From Saprospiraceae bacterium (GTDB lineage: Bacteria > Bacteroidota > Bacteroidia > Chitinophagales > Saprospiraceae), in NCBI GenBank assembly GCA_020436835.1, contig JAGQWZ010000030.1, positions 1-45,645 of the forward strand: a stretch of 45,645 bases of DNA, read 5' to 3'. Within the stretch, counting starts at the first letter, position 1. Each line of letters begins with the position of its first letter. This document shows positions 8,096 to 16,684 of this stretch, in pieces. The position numbers and the translations under genes are program-made. Under the pieces are notes generated by a model. The model saw only the letters and a list, made by a program, of their open reading frames with translations. It did not search any database and was not told the origin of the DNA.

Positions 8096-9289
8096 TTAAT
8101 GCTCATGTCCGGCACCTTCTTCTCCCTTTTTGGATTCTGCCATAAGGAAAAATGAACCCTGATTAACAATCACGGAATCTCCAATTTCGGGCAATGGATC
8201 GATGGGCTTAATTTCGACAAAACCAAGATCCGTCTCCCCGGTGATGACCTGCACCTTTCGATAATGGACCTCATCGTCATGCTCATCTTCTTTTACAAAA
8301 ACATAATAAAGGCCTTTATCGATGGATACCGCAGCAAGAGGAACAGAATTGACCACCTGTTCCTGATTGATAACCCGTGCTTCCACAAATTCGCCTGCCG
8401 ACAAGTTGGTATGATCACTGATGATTTCTGCGTGTACATCATAACTGTTATTGTCTTCATCTACCAGGGCGTTGATCCACCAAATCTTAGCTTGCAGAAT
8501 TTCATCAGGTCGGCTTTGGACGAAGAAGTTCAATACCTGATCTTTTGCCAGGTAACTCACATCAGAACCATAAGCCACCAGGTGCAAATGCAAATGGTGA
8601 TTGTTAATGATCTCAGCCAGGGGTGTACTGGCATCAATAAACTGGCCGCTGCTTACCAACAAGTGTTGTACAATACCAGACATAGGAGCAAGCACACTGA
8701 AGGTCGACTGTATTTTGCTATCCGGCTGAATCCCTACCGCAGCTAATTTAGCTCTCAACGCTTCAACAGAAGCCTGCTGCTGTTTCAATTTAGCTTTGGC
8801 ATTTTCATAACTCTTTAGTGGAGCAATCTCTTCATCCGAAAGCTCTTTTTGACGTGCCAGCTCCTTTTCCAGATACTCAAGATCAGCCTCTTTCATTTTT
8901 AATTCCTGCTGCCAGTCGATCACTTCCAGGTTTTCGATGGTAAATAATTTATGCCCCTTCTGAATATGAGTCCCTGCCATCACATGCACTGCGCCCACCT
9001 TCCCGTGCAGGTTGCTGCTCGCTATGGCTTTTCCTGATGGTGGCAACTCCACTCTTCCCGTCAGCTTGACGGTCGAACGGATTTTTTGAGCGGTGATAGC
9101 TGTATACGTTAACCCGATATTTTCAATCTGGGTCTTTGTCAAACCCACTTCCTCCATCATACCTGGAGTCTCCTCCATATCATGATCATGTTGCATTTCC
9201 ATCTGTCCTGTGGAATTACAGGCAGTAAAAAAAACTGCTAATAAAAAGGCAGGCAAAATTAAACCGGCAAAATCTTTATTGATACACAT
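8096..9289 (-). CDS. czcB: RND efflux periplasmic adaptor (CzcB/CusB type) lipoprotein
   Basis: A 397-residue membrane-fusion protein of a heavy-metal efflux pump. The N-terminal hydrophobic segment ends in FFTAC (lipobox), followed by a His/Asp/Met-rich stretch (MQHDHDMEE) and, at the C-terminus, GAGHEH; these suit metal capture. The order barrel-sandwich half, a coiled-coil hairpin (about 125-185, Glu/Lys/Gln-rich), second lipoyl half and beta-barrel is typical. It links the inner-membrane CzcA pump to its outer-membrane exit duct. Its start overlaps the end of the fused pump gene by 14 bases, so the two are translated from one transcript in the order pump-adaptor. Confidence 0.88.
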   Translation of the reverse strand: MCINKDFAGLILPAFLLAVFFTACNSTGQMEMQHDHDMEETPGMMEEVGLTKTQIENIGLTYTAITAQKIRSTVKLTGRVELPPSGKAIASSNLHGKVGAVHVMAGTHIQKGHKLFTIENLEVIDWQQELKMKEADLEYLEKELARQKELSDEEIAPLKSYENAKAKLKQQQASVEALRAKLAAVGIQPDSKIQSTFSVLAPMSGIVQHLLVSSGQFIDASTPLAEIINNHHLHLHLVAYGSDVSYLAKDQVLNFFVQSRPDEILQAKIWWINALVDEDNNSYDVHAEIISDHTNLSAGEFVEARVINQEQVVNSVPLAAVSIDKGLYYVFVKEDEHDDEVHYRKVQVITGETDLGFVEIKPIDPLPEIGDSVIVNQGSFFLMAESKKGEEGAGHEH

Positions 9290-12200
9290 AGTGAATTAAT
9301 TCATTTAGATTTAAATAATAGTTTCTCAATTTGTCCAGATGCGACTGCTGCAATACATTATAATTCTGATACGCCAATACCAGATCGCTGTACGGTATTT
9401 CCCCTAACCGAAACCCTTTTAAAATATCATCCATGAGCGTACGTTGCTCATTTATTTGTACACTCAGTCGCTCAGCAGCATCCCTGGCGTTCAATGCTTC
9501 CTGCATTTTCCTTCGCCGGTCAATGTCAATGAGCTCAGTCAACCAAAGTAGTTGTTCATTTTTGGCACTGGCTGCCAGATCAGAAGCCTGGACCTGAGAT
9601 TCTTTGTAGGATTTATTAAAAGGTATCGAGATACCCGCTTCCAAACCAAAAAACAAAAAAGAACCTCCCACTCGTTGCAACCGCAGACCAGTAAACAGCT
9701 GTGGTTTATTTTGTGCCAGCAGGACATCCTTTTGATTCTGAATAAGCAACTGATCTAATTGCAGTCTCTGGAGATCCGGTTGGTCAGTCGCTGTGTAAAC
9801 AGGCACATCCATATTCAACTCATCGAGATCAACTACCTCTAACTGATCTTTTCCGGACCACTCGCTTAAACTATTTATTAATATTTTCTTTTGTTCCAGC
9901 AGCCGATCAACCTCAATTCCTGATTGCATCGTCAGTTGTCTAATCTGACGGGTAGTCAGACCACTTGACTCTCCCAATTCAGCCCGCCGATCCGCAATTC
10001 GAAGGTATTCCGTCAGCGCATTCTGTAATTCATATTGAACCTGCAGTAATGAATTTAGATGACTGGCATTAATGAAGGTCTCCATCACTTTGGATTCCTG
10101 ATTTCTCCGCATAATTGCAACTTCATTATCCACATCCAGCATTTGGGTTTGATAAAGAGACCGGTATGCTTCTCCCGGTTTATTCAACCGGTAAAATTGC
10201 TGGACATTGAGGGATTGAATTCCAACATCATCCATGAAATTATACTCCTCCGTACTGAGAGAAAAGTAAGTTAGGTTAGGTGCCAGTGGATTCTTCGCTT
10301 TTTGGGATAATGCTTCTTTTTGCAATGTGGCAAACTGTCCCAAATGCATCTGGCTTGACCTGATATCACTAAGAAAGTCGTCATAATTTGAAGCCGGCTG
10401 AGCATCCGCTCCAAAGCATACTGTGAGAAAAACAATCGTAGTAAGCGTAGTATTGAGTCGACTTTTTCTCTTCTCCAACAAATAATATAAAATTGGAAGT
10501 ATAATTAACGTAAGGAATGTGGCGGTGATTAATCCACCGATGACCACGGTAGCTAACGGCTGTTGTACCTCAGCTCCGGCAGACCGGCTTAACGCCATCG
10601 GCAAAAATCCGAGTGAAGCTACGGCTGCGGTCATCACCACTGGTCGTAACCTGACTTTGGTTCCTTGCTTTACTATCTGCAAAATATCGGTCATGCCTTC
10701 CCTTTTTAATTGATTAAAATATCCCACCAGCACAATTCCATTTAATACGGCCACTCCAAACAAGGCAATGAATCCGACGCCGGCCGAAATGCTAAAAGGC
10801 ATGGCACGCAGATAAAGGGCCCAAATACCTCCAATAGCTGAAAGAGGAATCGCCACAAAGATCAACAGGGCATATTTGATGGAATTGAAGGTGAGATATA
10901 GTAAGAGCAGGATAATCCCCAGGGCGATCGGGACGACGACTCCCAATGTCTGTTGTGCCCTTTGGAGGTTTTCGAATTGACCCCCATACCGGATGTAGTA
11001 GCCGGGTGGTAAATCAAGTCTTTGTGTAAGTGACTCTTCAATAGAACTTACCAGGGTGGCGATATCAATGTTGCGCGCATTCACACCGATGGTGATTCTG
11101 CGCTTGGTATCATCACGTGAAATCTGAGTTGGTCCCTCGGCAAAATCAATATGGGCCAATTCCGACATCGGCACATGCATGCCATTGGGCAAGTCAACCA
11201 AAAGATTTCTCAAACTACTGATATCCTGACGTTCCTCTTCCCGCAATCTAATCACCACATCAAACCGTCGTTCGCCCTCGTAAAAATAACCGGCAAATTT
11301 TCCGGCAAAGGACGCTTTCAGAATATCGTTTAGTTGAGCAACGGATACTCCATAAGTAGCCATCTTTTCCAGTTCATAGTCAACCACCATTTGTTGCAGA
11401 CCCGCTGTCGCCTCTACCTTGATATCTCCAATGCCCGGCAGGGTCCGCAAGATGGCTTCTGCAGCGTGAGCCCGGTCAAGTAATACTCCAAGATCTTCGC
11501 CATAAATTTTAATTGCAATGTCCTGACGCACTCCCGTCATTAATTCATTAAATCGCATCTGGATGGGTTGCGTAAATTCGTAGGAAATTCCTGGAAATTT
11601 ATTTAATTCCATTTCCATTTTATCAAACATTTCCTCCCGACTGGTAGCGGTGGTCCATTCAGATTTTGGTTTCATGATGACATAAATATCACCTGCTTCC
11701 AAAGGCATGATGTCGGTGGGAATTTCTGCCGTACCTATTTTTGTAACTACTTTTTCAACTTCAGGAAATTTGCCGGTGAGAATGTCCTGCAATTTTGCCG
11801 AAACGTCTACACCTTTACGAATCGAACTTCCCGGAGGTAGTATCTGATGCAATGCAAGGTCTCCTTCTTCCAGGGTAGGAATAAATTCACTTCCCATGCG
11901 GGATAAAATAAACAGGCTAAAAAGAAACAGGAGAAACACACTAAGCAATACTAAATAACGAAATTGAAAAGCAAGATTACGTACCGGTTCGTAAGCCCGA
12001 TAAATAAAATTCATTATACGGTCGGAAAGGGTATTTTTTCTGGCCACGGCATTTTTTAGAAATAAATCGGCCATCATCGGTACGTAAGTAGATGATAGGA
12101 TTAATGCTCCGAGAATGGCAAAACTCACCGTCTGCGCCATAGGGATAAACATCTTTCCCTCTACCCCCCGGAGAAAAAATATAGGCAGATAAACCATCAG

Positions 12201-13565
12201 GATAATTATTTCTCCAAATGCAGCCGAAGTTCGAATTCTGGAGGCCGACTCATACACTTCGTAAGATTTTTGAGAAGGAGTGAGATCCATGGTCCGGTTT
12301 TTCACCCCCAAATGATGAAGAATGGCCTCTACTACAATTACGGCGCCATCTACAATCAGTCCGAAATCGATCGCCCCGAGGCTCATCAGATTGGCGGAGA
12401 CCCCAAAAATTCGCATGCAGCTGACCGCAAATAACATACTGATGGGAATTACCGATGCGACAATCAGACCGGCGCGAAAATTTCCTAACAAAAGGACCAG
12501 GATAAAAATAACAATGAGAGCTCCTTCCGTCAGGTTTTTGACGACCGTGCGGGTAGTCTGATTGACCAGTTTAGCCCGATCGAGATACGGTTCCAGGATA
12601 ATACCTTCTGGTAAAGTAGTTTTAATTTCTTCAATTCGCTGCTTGACCCGTTTGGTTACCTCCATCGAATTTTCACCTTTAAGCATCATAACCTGCCCGG
12701 CAACCACTTCTCCCTTACCATTCATCGTCACCGCCCCAAATCTGGGCGCATGACCGATCTTTACTGTAGCTACATTCTTTAATAAGATTGGTGCTACCCC
12801 ACTCGCCCGGACGACAATGTTTTCCAGGTCGGAAAGACTGGTAGCAAGACCTTCTCCGCGGATAAAATAGGTCTGATTTTCTTTTTCAATATAGGATCCT
12901 CCGGAATTTGCATTTCCACTTTCAACCGCATCAAATATTTCATGAACCGTTATTCCAAATGCCTTCATCCGGTTTTGATCCAATGCTACTTCATATTGTT
13001 TCAGATAGCCACCGGAACTGTTTACCTCAACGACCCCTTTCAATCCGGTCAATTGTCTTTTTATCAGCCAATCCTGAATACTTCGGAGTTCAACTGCGTC
13101 ATATTTTTCCTCGTATCCGTCGTCCGGGTATATCACATACTGATATATTTCACCCAATCCGGTTGAAATCGGACCCATTTCCGGATTACCGTAACCTGCG
13201 GGAATATTTGTTTTGGCTTTTTGTATTTTTTGATTTATCTGTTCCCGTGCCCAATATATATCAGCATTTTCTTCAAAAACTATGGTGATGACCGAGAGGC
13301 CAAAACGGGATATCGAGCGAATTTGTTCCACCTTGGGAATATTACCCATTTCTATTTCTATGGGATAGGTGACAAAGCGCTCCACTTCCTGAGCCGATAA
13401 ATCAGGTGAAGAAGTAATGATCTGAACCTGGTTATCCGTTATGTCCGGAACAGCATCCAAAGGCAAATGAGCCAGGTTATAGATGCCCCATCCAATAATT
13501 GCCAGGGTACCAACCACAATCAGCAATTTATTGTCGAGGGAAAATCGAATAATATTTCTAAACAT
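9276..13565 (-). CDS. czcA: CzcA-family heavy-metal RND pump fused to a TolC/CzcC-type outer-membrane factor
   Basis: 1429 residues. Residues 1 to ~1035 are a complete HME-RND proton/metal antiporter: two sets of six membrane helices with large periplasmic loops. The helix-4 motif reads AIDFGLIVDGAVIVVE (about residues 397-412), the DFG..VDGAV form associated with Co/Zn/Cd (HME1) pumps rather than the Cu/Ag form. Residues ~1055-1429 are a TolC/CzcC-like outer-membrane duct with long coiled-coil helices. At the junction, KRKSRLNTTLTTIVFLTVCF followed by ADAQ looks like a secretory signal peptide (cleavage near residue 1055). Pump-duct fusions are known in Bacteroidota. The small His-rich gene lies 145 bases upstream and czcB overlaps the end. 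Confidence 0.92.
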   Translation of the reverse strand: MFRNIIRFSLDNKLLIVVGTLAIIGWGIYNLAHLPLDAVPDITDNQVQIITSSPDLSAQEVERFVTYPIEIEMGNIPKVEQIRSISRFGLSVITIVFEENADIYWAREQINQKIQKAKTNIPAGYGNPEMGPISTGLGEIYQYVIYPDDGYEEKYDAVELRSIQDWLIKRQLTGLKGVVEVNSSGGYLKQYEVALDQNRMKAFGITVHEIFDAVESGNANSGGSYIEKENQTYFIRGEGLATSLSDLENIVVRASGVAPILLKNVATVKIGHAPRFGAVTMNGKGEVVAGQVMMLKGENSMEVTKRVKQRIEEIKTTLPEGIILEPYLDRAKLVNQTTRTVVKNLTEGALIVIFILVLLLGNFRAGLIVASVIPISMLFAVSCMRIFGVSANLMSLGAIDFGLIVDGAVIVVEAILHHLGVKNRTMDLTPSQKSYEVYESASRIRTSAAFGEIIILMVYLPIFFLRGVEGKMFIPMAQTVSFAILGALILSSTYVPMMADLFLKNAVARKNTLSDRIMNFIYRAYEPVRNLAFQFRYLVLLSVFLLFLFSLFILSRMGSEFIPTLEEGDLALHQILPPGSSIRKGVDVSAKLQDILTGKFPEVEKVVTKIGTAEIPTDIMPLEAGDIYVIMKPKSEWTTATSREEMFDKMEMELNKFPGISYEFTQPIQMRFNELMTGVRQDIAIKIYGEDLGVLLDRAHAAEAILRTLPGIGDIKVEATAGLQQMVVDYELEKMATYGVSVAQLNDILKASFAGKFAGYFYEGERRFDVVIRLREEERQDISSLRNLLVDLPNGMHVPMSELAHIDFAEGPTQISRDDTKRRITIGVNARNIDIATLVSSIEESLTQRLDLPPGYYIRYGGQFENLQRAQQTLGVVVPIALGIILLLLYLTFNSIKYALLIFVAIPLSAIGGIWALYLRAMPFSISAGVGFIALFGVAVLNGIVLVGYFNQLKREGMTDILQIVKQGTKVRLRPVVMTAAVASLGFLPMALSRSAGAEVQQPLATVVIGGLITATFLTLIILPILYYLLEKRKSRLNTTLTTIVFLTVCFGADAQPASNYDDFLSDIRSSQMHLGQFATLQKEALSQKAKNPLAPNLTYFSLSTEEYNFMDDVGIQSLNVQQFYRLNKPGEAYRSLYQTQMLDVDNEVAIMRRNQESKVMETFINASHLNSLLQVQYELQNALTEYLRIADRRAELGESSGLTTRQIRQLTMQSGIEVDRLLEQKKILINSLSEWSGKDQLEVVDLDELNMDVPVYTATDQPDLQRLQLDQLLIQNQKDVLLAQNKPQLFTGLRLQRVGGSFLFFGLEAGISIPFNKSYKESQVQASDLAASAKNEQLLWLTELIDIDRRRKMQEALNARDAAERLSVQINEQRTLMDDILKGFRLGEIPYSDLVLAYQNYNVLQQSHLDKLRNYYLNLNELIHYVYQ

Positions 13566-13710
13566 TTTTTCTGATCTCTAATGCACCTCCCTGACCAGCT
13601 CCGTTAAAATGAAGCGCATACCAAATTAGTCAGGCAAGATGTGATTAATGAAAAACTAAACCGGCCTGTGGCGATATATACCACCCCAGACGCCAGTGAA
13701 TAAGATAGGA

Positions 13711-14109
13711 TCAGACTACACTGGGTGGTCGATCGACTCCAGGATTAAAAAGAAAAGAGTAGCGGATATGAATAAAATTAATCACATCACGGGAAGGGCA
13801 TTCCGGAGAACGCAAGAGATCCGGCCAGCTTTGCATCATAAATAGATCCAGAGCGTGATGTAAGTGTTTGGCCGGCAATTGATCATGATCGCCCAGGTCG
13901 CTATGTTGATGGCTCTCCGGATTTATATAGTGGTCTTTAATAAACGACCAGACTGTACAATTCCTGCCAACAAGTTGGGCCTCTTCCTGGTGTAATTTAA
14001 AGTGCTTGAATGCGGAAGCAGTATGCCATAGCTGGGCGAAGTCTGTATTGGGATACAAACCGGCAATAAAAAAATATATGGCAAAGAAACCAGAAAAGAA
14101 TTGCCTCAT
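13711..14109 (-). CDS. small His-rich exported protein at the head of the metal-efflux operon
   Basis: A 132-residue protein with a hydrophobic N-terminal segment (about 5-24) and many histidines in the mature part (KHFKLHQEEAQ, ESHQHSDLGDHDQLP, KHLHHALDL). Short secreted or membrane-anchored proteins with an H-x-x-H and LP-x-K layout are common next to CzcA/CusA operons in Bacteroidota and have no assigned function. Metal binding in the periplasm is inferred from composition and position. It is the first gene downstream of a TAnnTTTG box at 14115-14122 and is co-oriented with the pump. Confidence 0.6.
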   Translation of the reverse strand: MRQFFSGFFAIYFFIAGLYPNTDFAQLWHTASAFKHFKLHQEEAQLVGRNCTVWSFIKDHYINPESHQHSDLGDHDQLPAKHLHHALDLFMMQSWPDLLRSPECPSRDVINFIHIRYSFLFNPGVDRPPSVV

Positions 14110-14114
14110 AAAAA

Positions 14115-14122
14115 CAAAGATA
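14115..14122 (-). promoter_or_regulatory. -7 box upstream of the metal-efflux operon
   Basis: TATCTTTG on the minus strand matches TAnnTTTG exactly and ends only 5 bases from the ATG at 14109. Initiation at the usual distance would give an almost leaderless mRNA. TTTG occurs upstream at a short spacing of 16 bases. Confidence 0.5.
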
Positions 14123-14174
14123 GAATAAACAATCTAGACAAACTTATAATTGGACCAGTGATTTGTGACTGATG

Positions 14175-15656
14175 TCACATCTTGGCTTTTCCATCGAGGT
14201 ATATTCCATTATAGGTACTTCCCATGTACGCACCCCAATGAACAGGCGATTTAATGGGATAAGTCGTTTCTAACCGGTGAATCTCCATCCCGTTGAAAGT
14301 ATACGTATGCCTCAGATCAGAGGCATGCAGGTAGATAATATCCAACATTCCATCATTGTCAAGGTCACCAATATAGGGCGTTGATGATATATTGCTTCCT
14401 TCAAAGGGATCCCGGAATTGCTGCAAATCCTTCTTTTTAAAATCGATGATTCCCAGCATATTGTAGAAAAACTTCTGGAAGATCTGATCCTGTACCTGGT
14501 AATTTATACTCAGCAGTACCTCATCGGTGCCATCCTGATTAAAATCATATACAACGGCCGTACTGGTCTGGTAAAAACCAAGTGAATCAATAAATTCGAT
14601 TTTTCCATTCTTACCGTTTAGCATGAATTGGCGATTCCATTCCAGCTTTGGCCATACCCCGGCAGCGATCGACACAAAGAAGTCCGGTATGGAGTCTTCA
14701 TTAAAAAGCCCTATCGCTAAAGAACTGTAGGCTTCACAACCTTCGATCTGGGTATGCCACATCAAATCAAAATCCGCTCCGTCAAAAGCATAGACACCAC
14801 CATCCACCCCCATGGCTGCTACATCCAGGACACCATCCGAATTAAGATCAAGGGCCACCGGGGGAGCAATAAATCCTTTATTAGGTGATGAAGCCAATTT
14901 CCTCGAATGCGAAAGGTCGTTATGGAGGAGATCCTCCAATTCCGCTACAAATAAATTGCCGCCAAGCGTCTCACCCCCGGTACCAAATATAACCTTGGCT
15001 GGAAGTTCCGGTGCAGGTCTGAAGCAAATCACGGACATGTAGATCTCTTTTCCATCGGGCATGTCGGCCTTGGCAATGATCTGCCCGGATTTACTATCCA
15101 GGACAAGCAAGTGACCCGCAGGCCGATTTGGATCGTAGGGTTCGGCTTTGACATCGCCGCCATTGGAAACGATAATGTCCGGAGTGTCGTCATCATTCAC
15201 ATCTTCGATCAGTTGGGGATTATAAAAGTTATACCAACCGGCATTTCGAGGCGCATTTGTACTTTTTGATTTAAAAAATTCCCAAAGTAATTTGCCATCA
15301 GCCCCACTTATCGCCTTTAATTCCGCAGACCGACCACCAATAATAACGTCATCGATCTGGTCTCCGTCAATGTCATATAAAGCTGCAGAGCCAAACATCT
15401 GATCCCGGCCGGAGACCTTCCATAACATAGACCCTGTGGCACCATCCAAGGCGATGACAGCGCTATCGGAACTCACAAATTCTTCCCTACCCGCCCCTAA
15501 GATGATGTCTTTGATTCCATCGCCGTTCAAATCTGTGCAACGTGGTGAACTGAACGTACCGATATCATTCAGTTTTACTGACCATTCATCCTGAGCTTTA
15601 ACCTGGCTAATAAAAATGTTGGCGAGAATAATAATCCCGTATTGGTAGACATTCAT
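14175..15656 (-). CDS. secreted FG-GAP/VCBS beta-propeller protein
   Basis: A 493-residue protein with an N-terminal signal segment (residues 5-20, cleaved near VKAQ). The body is a run of about seven blades, each with a calcium-binding DxNxDGxxD loop (TDLNGDGIKDIILG, YDIDGDQIDDVIIGG, LDLNSDGVLDVAAMG, DFNQDGTDEVLLS, GDLDNDGMLDIIYL) and interleaved PQQ-like strands (ALDGATGSMLWKVSG). Such propellers act as ligand-binding or scaffolding modules outside the cell; no catalytic site is visible. There is no T9SS sorting domain. The SGNH hydrolase gene lies 73 bases upstream on the same strand, so the pair could be co-transcribed. Confidence 0.8.
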   Translation of the reverse strand: MNVYQYGIIILANIFISQVKAQDEWSVKLNDIGTFSSPRCTDLNGDGIKDIILGAGREEFVSSDSAVIALDGATGSMLWKVSGRDQMFGSAALYDIDGDQIDDVIIGGRSAELKAISGADGKLLWEFFKSKSTNAPRNAGWYNFYNPQLIEDVNDDDTPDIIVSNGGDVKAEPYDPNRPAGHLLVLDSKSGQIIAKADMPDGKEIYMSVICFRPAPELPAKVIFGTGGETLGGNLFVAELEDLLHNDLSHSRKLASSPNKGFIAPPVALDLNSDGVLDVAAMGVDGGVYAFDGADFDLMWHTQIEGCEAYSSLAIGLFNEDSIPDFFVSIAAGVWPKLEWNRQFMLNGKNGKIEFIDSLGFYQTSTAVVYDFNQDGTDEVLLSINYQVQDQIFQKFFYNMLGIIDFKKKDLQQFRDPFEGSNISSTPYIGDLDNDGMLDIIYLHASDLRHTYTFNGMEIHRLETTYPIKSPVHWGAYMGSTYNGIYLDGKAKM

Positions 15657-15729
15657 AATAATCCGAAAATATTAAAAGTCTCCATACCTATGGTGAATAA
15701 AGAACATTAATAATTCCAATCGGATTTAT

Positions 15730-16479
15730 CTACATCATGATCTGGCTGAATGCCTTCAACCACGCTTGTTGCATTAAATGGGCTCCCGCTATGGATGGAT
15801 GCACCCCATCGGGGCACCAATAGGCTACAGACTCATTTCTCAAAGCTTCGCTGAAGATCGAATGATAAGGGATGAATGCAGCATCAAATTCAGCTGCCAG
15901 ATCCTTTGCTGCCAGGCGATAGGGGTGAAAGGATGACCACTTTTCATTGATAGCAGATCCTCCTTCCACTGCAAAGGGCTCACCAATGATCAATTTGACA
16001 TCAGGCAGTGCTTCCCTGGTTCTTTGCAATAACTGTCGAAAGTCATCTTCGTATGTCTTGACGGTGCCATCATACTGACCATTGATCATATGCCAGAAGT
16101 CATTGACTCCAATCAGAATACTTAAAACATCCGGTCTTAGAGCCAGACAATCGAGATCCCAGCGATCAGCCAACTGGAAAACTTTGTGACCACTGATTCC
16201 ACGGTTGAAACACTGAAGTTCAGCACCTGGGTGGTTGCCCAGTAACTCGGAAACGATCTGATAGACATATCCTCCACCCATCCCCCGGCCGCGATTGGCA
16301 TAATAGTCTCCCCGGTCTCTTCCTGCATCGGTAATTGAATCTCCCTGAAATAAAATCCGTAAACCCTGGGGAATTTGAAGGTCTTTTGTTGAGGTAGTAT
16401 TAAGATATGCTGCAATACCCGAACCAGCCAGGCCGGTTGCAAGTGCAGATGCGTTATTAAAAAAATCACGACGAAGCAT
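15730..16479 (-). CDS. exported SGNH/GDSL-family hydrolase
   Basis: A 249-residue enzyme. The N-terminus MLRRDFFNNASALATGLAGS resembles a twin-arginine signal (Arg3-Arg4, Phe, then a hydrophobic stretch). All SGNH blocks are present: GDSIT with nucleophile Ser48, a Gly near residue 96 (NRGISGH), GVND with Asn126, and DGVHPS with Asp224 and His227. The family hydrolyses esters, often acetyl groups on carbohydrates; the subclass resembles the Bacteroidota GDSL proteins found with polysaccharide-degrading genes. The neighbouring GH92 enzyme fits such a role but is 5 kb away, so the substrate is open. Confidence 0.85.
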   Translation of the reverse strand: MLRRDFFNNASALATGLAGSGIAAYLNTTSTKDLQIPQGLRILFQGDSITDAGRDRGDYYANRGRGMGGGYVYQIVSELLGNHPGAELQCFNRGISGHKVFQLADRWDLDCLALRPDVLSILIGVNDFWHMINGQYDGTVKTYEDDFRQLLQRTREALPDVKLIIGEPFAVEGGSAINEKWSSFHPYRLAAKDLAAEFDAAFIPYHSIFSEALRNESVAYWCPDGVHPSIAGAHLMQQAWLKAFSQIMM

Positions 16480-16615
16480 GTCCTTCCAAATTATGCATTA
16501 ATGATTGAGAACTGGCAGTTTACTTTCTCTGTCAAGATACATTTTTTCATCCCAGTTTAACCGGATCACACCTTTAATTAAATCTGAACAGACGCTATCA
16601 ACCATTAAAATGAAT

Positions 16616-16653
16616 AAAAAAAGGATTCCCTCTATGCTCAGTAAAGGGAATCC
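16616..16653 (-). terminator. rho-independent terminator of the 1477-residue protein gene
   Basis: On the minus strand GGATTCCCT (16645-16653 complement) pairs with AGGGAATCC (16623-16631 complement) in a 9-bp stem with a 13-base loop, followed by a run of seven T (16616-16622). It lies about 30 bases past the stop codon at 16685. Confidence 0.8.
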
Positions 16654-16684
16654 CTGATGTAACGCTGTTTTGGTTATGCTATTA

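Noticed and set aside
8264..8746. 160-codon plus-strand frame
   Set aside because: Antisense to czcB with no domain resemblance.
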